The notes under the pieces are model-generated. The model saw nothing but the letters and a program-made list of their open reading frames with translations. It made no database searches and had not been told where the DNA came from. From Neolewinella antarctica (GTDB taxonomy: Bacteria > Bacteroidota > Bacteroidia > Chitinophagales > Saprospiraceae): 64,000 nucleotides of DNA. Positions 1 through 6,827 of the stretch are shown here, in pieces. The number at the start of each line of letters is the position of its first letter. Position 1 is the first letter of the stretch. The stretch covers positions 186,001-250,000 of the forward strand of contig NZ_JAATJH010000005.1 of NCBI RefSeq assembly GCF_011927835.1, given 5' to 3'. Made by a program: the position numbers and the translations under genes.

Positions 1-1
1 G

Positions 2-1306
2 ACGCGCTTCGAAATCTTCTTCCCCGAGCGGCGGCAGTTTTTCCTGGAGAACGCCGACCTGTTCGGCAGCTTCGGTTTTTCGCGGACCAATCCTTTTTTC
101 AGTCGCCGGATCGGCGTGACGCGGGATACGACGACCGGCGAAGCACTGCAAAACCCCATCTACTTCGGTGCCCGCCTCAGCGGAAAGGCTACGGACGACT
201 ACCGCGTTGGCCTGTTGAGCATGCAGGCGCAAGATAATTTCGACCAGGGCCTACCCAGCTACAACTACACCGTAGCGGCCGTGCAACGGGTGGTCGGCGA
301 TCGCTCCAACGTCGGGGCCATCTTCGTCAACAAGCAAAACTTCGGTAACTTCTCCGACACCACCGAAACCAACGCCAACTTCAACCGGGTCGTTGGTTTC
401 GACTATAATCTAACGACACCCAGTAATCTCTGGACGGGCAAAACGTTCGTCCACCGTAGTTTTTCCGACGGGGCGGACGGAGACGATTACGTCCACGGGC
501 TCAACCTGGAGTACAACGTGCGTAACTGGAACGTAGAGTACGATCACTCTTACGTGGGGGAAGACTACAACGCCGAGGTCGGCTTCGTGCCGCGCAAAGG
601 CTTTTTTACCAGCGGCATCCGGGGGCGGCGAATCGACTACCCGGCTAATTCTAACGTCGTGGAAAAGGGGCCGTCGCTGGACTTGCGGACCTTCTTCCAA
701 CCCGGCGACGGTCTGACGGACCGGTCAGCGGAACTGAGTTACGACTGGAGCTACGTCAATACCCAACGACTGGGCGCGGAATTAGAATACCAGTACATCT
801 ACCTGTTCGACGATTTCGACCCCTCCCGGTCCGACGCAACGCCCCTGCCCGGTAACCAGGGTTACGGCTTTACCGCCGCCAGTGTTTTTTACCGGAGCGA
901 CCGGCGCAAACGCTTCAGCTCAGAATTGGAGGTTACCGGCGGCCAGTTTTTTAATGGCTATCGCTACGGCATCGGTGGTGGACTTGTTTATCGCTACCAA
1001 CCCCTCGGAGCGATCGATCTGCGCTTTAATTATCAGCAGATCGACTTGCCGGGCCCGTACGCGAGCACCTCCATTCTCCTGATCGGCCCAAGAATCGACC
1101 TGACCTTCAGCAAGTCCATCTTCCTCACGACGTTCGTCCAGTACAACGAGCAGATTAAAAACGTCAACGTGAACGCTCGCCTGCAGTGGCGGTACGCACC
1201 CGTATCTGACTTCTTTCTGGTGTACACGGACAACTACGACAGTTTCGACCTGGCGGTTAAAAACCGCTCTTTAGTAGCTAAGGTCACCTACTGGTTGAAT
1301 CTGTAA
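2..1306 (+). CDS. DUF5916-type outer-membrane-associated protein, 3' part
   Basis: This gene enters the window from the left; the frame is open from base 2 to the stop at 1304-1306, and a GTG at 116 is merely internal. The translated start reads RFEIFFPERRQFFLEN, a signature I associate with Bacteroidota proteins that combine a family-9 carbohydrate-binding-like N-domain with DUF5916. The remaining ~400 residues are rich in alternating aromatic and polar residues (for example FNYQQIDLP and ARLQWRYAP) and end in VTYWLNL, which resembles a transmembrane beta-barrel terminating in an aromatic/hydrophobic strand. Family assignment is from the motif; the outer-membrane barrel is inference. The biological role of the family is unknown to me. 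The rhodanese gene that follows is convergent, 34 bp away. Confidence 0.8.
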   Translation, partial: TRFEIFFPERRQFFLENADLFGSFGFSRTNPFFSRRIGVTRDTTTGEALQNPIYFGARLSGKATDDYRVGLLSMQAQDNFDQGLPSYNYTVAAVQRVVGDRSNVGAIFVNKQNFGNFSDTTETNANFNRVVGFDYNLTTPSNLWTGKTFVHRSFSDGADGDDYVHGLNLEYNVRNWNVEYDHSYVGEDYNAEVGFVPRKGFFTSGIRGRRIDYPANSNVVEKGPSLDLRTFFQPGDGLTDRSAELSYDWSYVNTQRLGAELEYQYIYLFDDFDPSRSDATPLPGNQGYGFTAASVFYRSDRRKRFSSELEVTGGQFFNGYRYGIGGGLVYRYQPLGAIDLRFNYQQIDLPGPYASTSILLIGPRIDLTFSKSIFLTTFVQYNEQIKNVNVNARLQWRYAPVSDFFLVYTDNYDSFDLAVKNRSLVAKVTYWLNL

Positions 1307-1340
1307 CATCACGTATTCGGTGGCGTAGAGCTTACCGAAT

Positions 1341-1793
1341 TTACTTGGGCCAAGCACCGTAACCACCCGCTAGATTATACACTTCAGCCGCACCATTGGC
1401 GATCAGCAGATCGGCGACCTTCGCGCTGCGGCCACCAACTGCGCAGTAAACTAAGTAGGTTTTGTCGGGGTCTAGTTGAGCGATTACTGCTTCGATGTTA
1501 GCGGCACGGTAGTCTAGTTCCAGTGCACCTTCGATCTTGCCCTGAGCTACTTCCCCGGGCGTCCGGACGTCGATCAAGACCACATTATGGTCATTCATTT
1601 TTACGGCGAATTCGCTGGGGGAGAGGTCTACGTAAGTGCCCAACCGCCCGGCTTCTTGCGTTATTTCCTCCGCACCCGCGACGCGATAGTTAGTCCCGTA
1701 CTTAGTCGGGGCGTCCGCGCCAACGCCCACTTCGCTACTACACGCGGTAAAATTAAAGGAAGCAAGAACGATGAACAGACAGCGTAAAATCAT
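1341..1793 (-). CDS. Rhodanese-domain lipoprotein
   Basis: A 150-residue protein with a lipoprotein-type signal (MILRCLFIVLASFNFTAC, candidate lipobox FTAC at residues 15-18) followed by one rhodanese domain (about residues 55-148). The active-site loop CAVGGRS carries the catalytic cysteine, and DVRTPGEVAQGKI is the usual substrate-side motif. Rhodaneses move sulfane sulfur between thiols. Lipidation would place this one in the periplasm or on a membrane face. Its ATG overlaps the stop of the upstream rhodanese gene (ATGA, 1793-1790), so the two are almost certainly co-transcribed and translationally coupled. The sulfur acceptor is unknown. Confidence 0.85.
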   Translation of the reverse strand: MILRCLFIVLASFNFTACSSEVGVGADAPTKYGTNYRVAGAEEITQEAGRLGTYVDLSPSEFAVKMNDHNVVLIDVRTPGEVAQGKIEGALELDYRAANIEAVIAQLDPDKTYLVYCAVGGRSAKVADLLIANGAAEVYNLAGGYGAWPK

Positions 1794-2152
1794 ATTTCGT
1801 AAGCGTTGATGCCACCGTCGAGGTGAATGAGGTTCGTGAAGCCGGCGTTACGCATGAGCGTGCAGGCGCGGACGGACCGGCGGCCACTACGGCAGTAAAC
1901 GAGATACTGAGCGGTGGCGTCCAGTTCGTCCATTTCCTCCAAAAAATCAGGGCCGAGGTAGTTGAGGTTGACCGCGCCGTCGAGGTGGTAAGCAGCGTAC
2001 TCCGTTGGTGCGCGGACGTCGATGAGCGTCCCCGCCGGGGCACTTTCGCGCAGGCGGTCAAACTCCTGCGGGCTGACGTTAACGAGCTCCCGTTTGAGCA
2101 ATTGCCAGCGGGGAATGGGACAGGCCGGGGGGCCTACGGGCGGTTTGGGCAT
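1790..2152 (-). CDS. Rhodanese-domain protein, cytosolic type
   Basis: A single-domain rhodanese. The frame is open up to a possible start at 2257, but that would run into the divergent comEC gene. I prefer the ATG at 2152-2150 (MPKPPVGPPACPIPRW), giving 120 residues. The domain shows DVRAPTEYAAYHLDGAVNLNY and the catalytic loop CRSGRRS (Cys nucleophile). There is no signal peptide with this start, so the protein is probably cytosolic. Its stop overlaps the start of the lipoprotein rhodanese, forming a two-gene rhodanese operon with one member on each side of the membrane. The start choice is moderately certain and the domain call is firm. Confidence 0.82.
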   Translation of the reverse strand: MPKPPVGPPACPIPRWQLLKRELVNVSPQEFDRLRESAPAGTLIDVRAPTEYAAYHLDGAVNLNYLGPDFLEEMDELDATAQYLVYCRSGRRSVRACTLMRNAGFTNLIHLDGGINAYEI

Positions 2153-2215
2153 GAGGGGCGGTTTGGAACCCAAAGGTAACGCGTTGGCCAAGCAAAGGGA
2201 TGAATATGCCGGTGA

Positions 2216-4333
2216 TTGCCTTTCTTTGCTTACGTGGTGGAGCAGCAAGCATATCATTCGGGGCCGATCGCTTGGGGAAAATTTCCCCTGCTTTTTCCCC
2301 TGCTGGCGCTTTTAGCGGGGGTCGGTGTATCCAATTATTTGGATCGTCCCGTCGGAAATACCAGTTTAGTGGCCGCGACGATTTGCCTTTCGCTGGTGTT
2401 CGTCACCCACGCCCTGCGCGGTCGGTATTTCTGGCTGAAAGTTCCCGGCACCATTTTGTTACTGGTCGCGGTTTTTCTGGGTGGGTTCTGGCGGGCCGGG
2501 GAAACGTACGTAGTCAAAGACGCCCGGTTCTTCGCCAGTCAGTACGAAGAAGGGACTTTCGTTGGTGGACGAATAAAGCGCATCCGCCCGGGGGAGAATA
2601 GCCTGCGGGCGGAAGTCGACGTGGTATACCTATATAAGGACTCAACGAATCTACCCGTAAAGGGTAGACTACTTCTGTATTTACCGCCGGACATCAAGTC
2701 GGCGTCCGTGCGCGCCGGTGACCGGGTGGTCTTTAGGGGCAGGCTCGACACCCTGCGCGGGCCGCTAAATCCCGGCAGTTTTGATGGCAAGGCGTACTGG
2801 GCGACGCAAGGAATTTACCACCGTATTTATTTGCGGGACGCGGGCGACTGGCGCCACATCCGCGTGGCGGGGTGGGGCGTTGCCGCCCGGGCAGAAAAGG
2901 TGCGTCGGGCGTGGTTCAAAAGTTTCCAGCACTACCTTACGGGCGACGAATTAGCCGTGGCCGCCGCCCTGATCATTGGTCAAAAAGATCTGCTTACCAC
3001 CGACATTCGTTCGGCTTATTCGGATACCGGGGCAATGCACGTGCTGGCGGTTTCGGGCCTGCACGTTGGTATCATTTTTTTGATCGTCCAACTGTTGTTC
3101 AAGTTCACGCCGTTGCGGACAAACCGCTACGGGCGCATCGTCGAGACCCTGATCACCATTGCCGCCATTTGGCTCTTTGCGTTCGTGAGTGGCCTGAGCC
3201 CTTCCGTGCAGCGGGCGGCGATCATGTTTACGGTCGTGGCGAGCGGGCGTATCGTTCTGCGGGATTCTTACTTGATCAACACTTTAGCGGCGGCGGCGCT
3301 GATCATGCTCTGGTGGGAGCCGGACCAGATTATGCAGGTCGGTTTTCAGCTGTCGTTCATGGCCCTGGTCGGCATCGTTTGGTTCGCCGGGCCGCTGCAA
3401 CGGTGGCTGCCGGGTCGGGGGCGGGTCGTAAAAACGATCAAATCTGGCGTAGCCGCTTCGGTTGGTGCGCAGTTGGGTACGCTACCGGTCGGTCTTTACG
3501 TGTTTCGGAGCTTCCCGCTTTACTTCGTACTGAGCGGTTCGGCGGTGGTCATTTTTGCTTATTTGGCGATGTGCGTTGGGGTATTGCACGGAGTGCTGTA
3601 CGCAATTGCGGGCTTCTCGTGGGCGACTGAAGTGACCGGGTGGTTGCTGGGCCGGGTAGTGGAGACGCAAAATGCGTTCATCTACTTTTTCAGCCGTTTG
3701 CCCGGCGGAGTTTACGAGTTGCGAAGCTTCCCGCTGCTGTCGTCGCTGCTGGTCGCGCTGGGTTTGGTTGCACTCGCCGCCGCGGTGCATTACCGGCGTT
3801 GGATGGCGTGGATGCTGTCCGTGCTGCTCTTCGTGGGGGCCGGTTTCTATGCGCGGTCGCGGGTGCCGGGAGATGGGCGAGCGGCAACGTTGACGGTCTA
3901 CCATCTGCGCGGCAAGAGTTTAGTTGATTACCGTACGGCGTCCGCTTCCGTAGCGGTGGGGGACGAAGTAGATCCGTTGGATCTGAACTTCAACGTCGCA
4001 CCGAATCGTAAAATGCTGGGGTACGATTCCGTGGCGTTAACGGCCATCGACACGAGTGCTACTTTCCAGTTCGGTAAACTCAACTGGGTAGTCCTGGACA
4101 AGGAGCGTACGACTTCCGGACCAGCAATGTCTCCCGGGACAAATCACCTGCTCGTGCGGAATGGTTTCCGACCCAAAGATTTCCCCACCGACGATTTACC
4201 CGTCGAACTTCAAATCATCGTGGACGGCTCGAACCCCGCTTACCTAAATGACGACTGGCAAGCCTTCGCCGAACAGCGGGGCTTAGCGGTCTGGATCACC
4301 GGTGTGCGGGGGGCTTACGTTTGGTTTGAGTAG
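2216..4333 (+). CDS. comEC: ComEC/Rec2-family DNA uptake channel protein, short form
   Basis: About 700 residues with an N-terminal DUF4131-like region (membrane segment LLFPLLALLAGVGV, then a periplasmic OB-like part with GDRVVFRGRLDTLRGPLNPGSFD) and a central competence domain. That domain contains AMHVLAVSGLHVGIIF, a hallmark of the ComEC channel, and GLSPSVQRAAIM, followed by many hydrophobic helices to about residue 545. ComEC imports single-stranded DNA during transformation. The C-terminal ~150 residues show no HxHxDH metallo-beta-lactamase motif, so this is the short architecture common in Bacteroidota. The first available start is TTG at 2216; GTG at 2234 or 2237 is equally plausible. 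It is divergent from the rhodanese pair, with no competence partners adjacent. Confidence 0.88.
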   Translation: MPFFAYVVEQQAYHSGPIAWGKFPLLFPLLALLAGVGVSNYLDRPVGNTSLVAATICLSLVFVTHALRGRYFWLKVPGTILLLVAVFLGGFWRAGETYVVKDARFFASQYEEGTFVGGRIKRIRPGENSLRAEVDVVYLYKDSTNLPVKGRLLLYLPPDIKSASVRAGDRVVFRGRLDTLRGPLNPGSFDGKAYWATQGIYHRIYLRDAGDWRHIRVAGWGVAARAEKVRRAWFKSFQHYLTGDELAVAAALIIGQKDLLTTDIRSAYSDTGAMHVLAVSGLHVGIIFLIVQLLFKFTPLRTNRYGRIVETLITIAAIWLFAFVSGLSPSVQRAAIMFTVVASGRIVLRDSYLINTLAAAALIMLWWEPDQIMQVGFQLSFMALVGIVWFAGPLQRWLPGRGRVVKTIKSGVAASVGAQLGTLPVGLYVFRSFPLYFVLSGSAVVIFAYLAMCVGVLHGVLYAIAGFSWATEVTGWLLGRVVETQNAFIYFFSRLPGGVYELRSFPLLSSLLVALGLVALAAAVHYRRWMAWMLSVLLFVGAGFYARSRVPGDGRAATLTVYHLRGKSLVDYRTASASVAVGDEVDPLDLNFNVAPNRKMLGYDSVALTAIDTSATFQFGKLNWVVLDKERTTSGPAMSPGTNHLLVRNGFRPKDFPTDDLPVELQIIVDGSNPAYLNDDWQAFAEQRGLAVWITGVRGAYVWFE

Positions 4334-4347
4334 TTACACTTTGCGGT

Positions 4348-4473
4348 AAACTGGTGCTGCTACGAGTAGCGACGGCTGCCATGGTGGCCGACGGACTGGT
4401 CTTTTACCAACCAGAAAACGGTGTCTGGCTGACGGACGCCGTTCCGACCGAGTACCTCACTTTACTTCCGTAA
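4348..4473 (+). pseudogene. kptA-like RNA 2'-phosphotransferase, 3' remnant
   Basis: Directly after comEC there is a short open frame reading KLVLLRVATAAMVADGL, then VFYQPENGVWLTDAVPTEYL, ending at TAA 4471-4473. The block F-Y-x-(S/P)-x-N-G-V-W-L-T-x-x-V-P-x-x-Y-L matches the C-terminal end of KptA/Tpt1, an enzyme that removes the 2'-phosphate left by RNA ligation. Known family members are about 180 residues, and only about the last 42 remain here. Upstream the frame meets a stop at 4327-4329 inside comEC, so the catalytic N-terminal part is absent. I read this as a deletion remnant next to the candidate origin. The identification rests on one motif recalled from the family. Confidence 0.6.
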
Positions 4474-4614
4474 CGGGGCAATTACGTAGGAAAGTTATTC
4501 ACATGCTATATTTATCAAATACGTTAGCCCGTTGCGAGCGAGTTAGTTAGCGGAGTGCGTTTTCCCGGCACGAATGTGCATAACTGTGGAAAACTAGGCA
4601 GTTATCAACAGCCC

Positions 4615-4631
4615 TGCACCTGCGTCCGCGC
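4615..4631 (+). repeat. Copy of dispersed GC-rich 17-mer (inside oriC region)
   Basis: Reads TGCACCTGCGTCCGCGC. It belongs to a dispersed family, consensus about TGCACCYGCGNCCGCGC, with other gap copies at 16301, 24467, 42055, 43763, 51845 and 55031. Confidence 0.6.
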
Positions 4632-4890
4632 AAAATGTCTAGTTATCCACATTTCCACACACCCGCCCGGAATTTCTGCACAGTCAACTGACACCCAACC
4701 GTCAAATCTCCCCAGCCGAAACGGAAAAAGTTATTCCGTTGACAATTCACCCGGTGAATGTGGATAATTTTGCGGAACCGCATCAATGCTAGCTTTCCAC
4801 TGTTGAGAGCGTGTGCAAAACCGGGGGGCAAATGAGGAATACGGGAAAACCAAGGGTAATTGCCCCGAGTTCTCCCCGTTTCCACAGCCC

Positions 4891-4940
4891 TAATAACAAT
4901 AAAGGTTTTTGATTTGAATAAGAATATTAATAACTATTAA
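4891..4940. other. AT-rich putative DNA-unwinding element
   Basis: Fifty bases with 7 G/C, made of runs such as TAATAACAATAAAGG and AAGAATATTAATAACTATTA, lie between the last weak DnaA box (4878-4886) and the ctaA start codon at 4944. The position beside the DnaA-box cluster fits a duplex-unwinding element. The same bases probably also supply the ctaA promoter, so the AT-richness has two possible explanations. Confidence 0.55.
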
Positions 4941-4943
4941 GGA

Positions 4944-6059
4944 ATGGGCGAAAGCGGAAAAATGCAGACGGGTTTGGTGGCGGAAAAGCGGTCCGGATAC
5001 CCCGCCGCGGTGCGGTGGTGGTTGATCGCGGGGGTGCTGCTCGTAATCGGACAAGTTGTCATCGGCGGTATTACCCGCCTAACTGAGTCCGGCCTGTCGA
5101 TCACGGAGTGGGAGGTGGTCAGTGGCTCGATCCCGCCCCTGAACGAGGCGGACTGGAACGTGGAGTTCGATAAGTACAAAGCCTCCCCCCAGTACGAAAA
5201 GATCATGGCGGGCATTTCGCTGTCGGAATTTAAGTTCATTTACTTCTGGGAGTGGTTCCACCGCCAGTGGGCGCGGATGATGGGCCTGATCTTCGCGGTG
5301 GGCTTCGTGATCTTCTGGCGCAAAGGATGGCTCGATCCGCCGCTGATGAAGCGCCTGGGCGTCGTGGTGCTCCTGGCGGCCATCACGGCTAGCTTCGGGT
5401 GGATCATGGTGGCCAGCGGCCTGCACGATCGCCCCTGGGTGAATGCGTACAAGCTGACGATGCACCTGAGTTTGGGCATTACGCTCTTTTCCTACTTATT
5501 GTGGACAACTTTTAAAGTAACCAACCCAAAGTTGCGGACTTTTCCACATTCCGCGGTGGATAAGTGGATTTGGCCGCTCAATATCGTGCTTGGTTTGCAG
5601 TTAATTCTGGGAGGCATCATGTCCGGCGCCCGCGCGGCGCTACCTTACCCCACGTGGCCAAGTTTAAACGGACATTTTATTCCACCGGTCTTACTGGATT
5701 CTGCGAGCTGGACTGTGGATAACATGGTGTACTACGAGCAAAGTCTCTTTCAACCCGCCCTCATTCAGTTCTTACACCGAATGACGGCTTACACCCTGAC
5801 GGTCATTACGTTAGCTTACGTATTTATGGTATTTAAGGACCCCCTAAACCGAGTTTTACGGAAGCCTTCCCTACTGTTGGTAACCCTGTTGATAACTCAG
5901 GTAATTTTAGGAGTGGCTACGGTGGTGAGTAGCATTGGGCAGGTCCCAGTGGGGCTCGGAGTGGCCCATCAGTTCACGGCAATTGCCCTGGTGGGAGCGG
6001 TGCTTTACGTGAACTACGTGCACTCCCCAGGGAGGACTTTGAAGACTGTTGATAACTAG
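4944..6059 (+). CDS. ctaA: Heme A synthase (COX15/CtaA family)
   Basis: 371 residues from the ATG at 4944, preceded by AAGGA two bases upstream. The first membrane helix is followed by the family motif GGITRLTESGLSITEW. Further features are a conserved WEWFHRQWAR segment with a heme-ligand-type histidine, HLSLG and LHRMTAY in later helices, and a C-terminal VAHQFTA histidine. There are about eight hydrophobic helices, as expected. The enzyme oxidises the C8 methyl of heme O to make heme A for aa3-type cytochrome oxidase in the inner membrane. No other oxidase gene is adjacent. The coding sequence is unusual in containing six DnaA-box-like 9-mers (5500-6055), including one perfect TGTGGATAA, and it begins right at the AT-rich part of the candidate origin. 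Confidence 0.93.
   Translation: MGESGKMQTGLVAEKRSGYPAAVRWWLIAGVLLVIGQVVIGGITRLTESGLSITEWEVVSGSIPPLNEADWNVEFDKYKASPQYEKIMAGISLSEFKFIYFWEWFHRQWARMMGLIFAVGFVIFWRKGWLDPPLMKRLGVVVLLAAITASFGWIMVASGLHDRPWVNAYKLTMHLSLGITLFSYLLWTTFKVTNPKLRTFPHSAVDKWIWPLNIVLGLQLILGGIMSGARAALPYPTWPSLNGHFIPPVLLDSASWTVDNMVYYEQSLFQPALIQFLHRMTAYTLTVITLAYVFMVFKDPLNRVLRKPSLLLVTLLITQVILGVATVVSSIGQVPVGLGVAHQFTAIALVGAVLYVNYVHSPGRTLKTVDN
5500..6055. other. DnaA-box-like 9-mers inside ctaA
   Basis: Within the ctaA coding sequence I find TGTGGACAA 5500-5508, TTTTCCACA 5540-5548, GGTGGATAA 5555-5563, TGTGGATAA 5714-5722 (perfect), and TGTTGATAA at 5887-5895 and 6047-6055. The last overlaps the 3' end, four bases before the gene ends. 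Except for the perfect box these differ at one position from the E. coli-type consensus. They extend the cluster seen upstream of ctaA and may belong to the same origin. Confidence 0.5.
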
Positions 6060-6147
6060 GTGGAGAAAGGGCGTGAAAAATTTGCGTGGTTGAAAAATGT
6101 ACTTCCTGGTCTCTTTTCGTCACCAGATTCAGGAGTAAAACCAGCAT

Positions 6148-6525
6148 TTACCCCACGCTTTTCTCCGACCAAGCCTGGCGCCTTACGTTGACGTACTGCC
6201 CCCCCATGAAGATGGCGAGTAGGAAATGCAGGAGCATTGCCCGCGCGTCGGGGTTGTGCAAACCCTGAATGATGGCCATGCCGATGTGGAAGACGGAGAG
6301 CAACCCCGTGATCGTCAGAAAAATGGGGCGGTTGGCGCGGCTGTAGTAAGCGATCAGGGACAAAGCCGCTAGGAGCGCGGCCGCCCAGCCGTACATCCGC
6401 ATCAGCAGTTCAAAGCTCGCGCCCTCGCTGGTGCCGAAGCCGGGAACGAGGTCACCCGCCTGGGGGTAAAACATAAAAAGCAGGGCGATGACGCCTTCGA
6501 TGAGGGTGTGCAGTAAAAGGATCAT
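6148..6525 (-). CDS. Small four-helix membrane protein, unknown function
   Basis: 125 residues if translation begins at the ATG 6525-6523 (MILLLHTLIEGVIALLFMFYP). The frame stays open upstream to 6675, but those residues look non-coding. Four hydrophobic segments are visible, at about residues 2-18, 44-62, 70-88 and 97-112, with GLHNPDARAMLLHFLLAIFMGGQY in the last third. I do not recognise a named family. It lies convergent with ctaA, separated by 88 bp, and has no obvious operon partner. It may be a DoxX-like or general DUF membrane protein; that is a guess from size and topology only. Confidence 0.65.
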   Translation of the reverse strand: MILLLHTLIEGVIALLFMFYPQAGDLVPGFGTSEGASFELLMRMYGWAAALLAALSLIAYYSRANRPIFLTITGLLSVFHIGMAIIQGLHNPDARAMLLHFLLAIFMGGQYVNVRRQAWSEKSVG

Positions 6526-6616
6526 GGGCTGGTTCGTTGGGTCTCGTGCGTGGAACGTAATTAGGTACCGTACATGTTTGCCGTAGCCTCCCCGATGGAA
6601 TGCAGGAATGGTTGGC

Positions 6617-6636
6617 GCCCCGCTAGCTATCGGGGC
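6617..6636. repeat. 20-bp near-perfect palindrome of the CCCG-NTAGCTAN-CGGG family
   Basis: GCCCCGCTAGCTATCGGGGC lies in the 302-bp gap between two divergent genes (6526-6827). A related palindrome, TCCCGGTAGCTATCGGGA, is at 27613-27630 and a half-copy at 48539-48554. The rest of this gap shows nothing else I can name. Confidence 0.5.
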
Positions 6637-6827
6637 AGGTGCAAGGAAGGTGACTAAGGAAGGAGCAACGACCAATTTTAACGCCCGCCCGACCGTTTAT
6701 TCGCAACCCGCGGGGGCTCGATCACTTTACTGTATCTTGTTGACCTCCCGGATATTACGGACCACGGATTTGTCCGTCTCCGCCGGTGTTTTACCCCCCC
6801 CGTGTGCACCTCAGAAGCTTTATACCT

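Larger units (their letters stand above)
4495..4940. other. Candidate chromosomal replication origin (oriC): DnaA-box cluster plus AT-rich element
   Basis: The gap between the kptA remnant and ctaA holds boxes matching the DnaA consensus TTATNCACA: TTATTCACA 4495-4503, TGTGCATAA 4575-4583 (minus), TTATCCACA 4643-4651 and TGTGGATAA 4759-4767 (minus). One-mismatch boxes lie at 4585-4593, 4602-4610 and 4812-4820, with weaker ones at 4651-4659 and 4878-4886. Bases 4891-4940, just before the ctaA start, contain only 7 G/C in 50, in an otherwise GC-rich window, and would suit a DNA-unwinding element. No convincing gene fits here; the open frames on both strands are short and unlike proteins. Three parS-type sites 11.5 kb away support the call. 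Box positions are seen; origin function is inferred. Confidence 0.75.

Noticed and set aside
4555-4885. Open frames of 70-80 codons on both strands in the comEC-ctaA gap
   Set aside because: Composition is unlike proteins and they cover the DnaA boxes; nothing recognisable.
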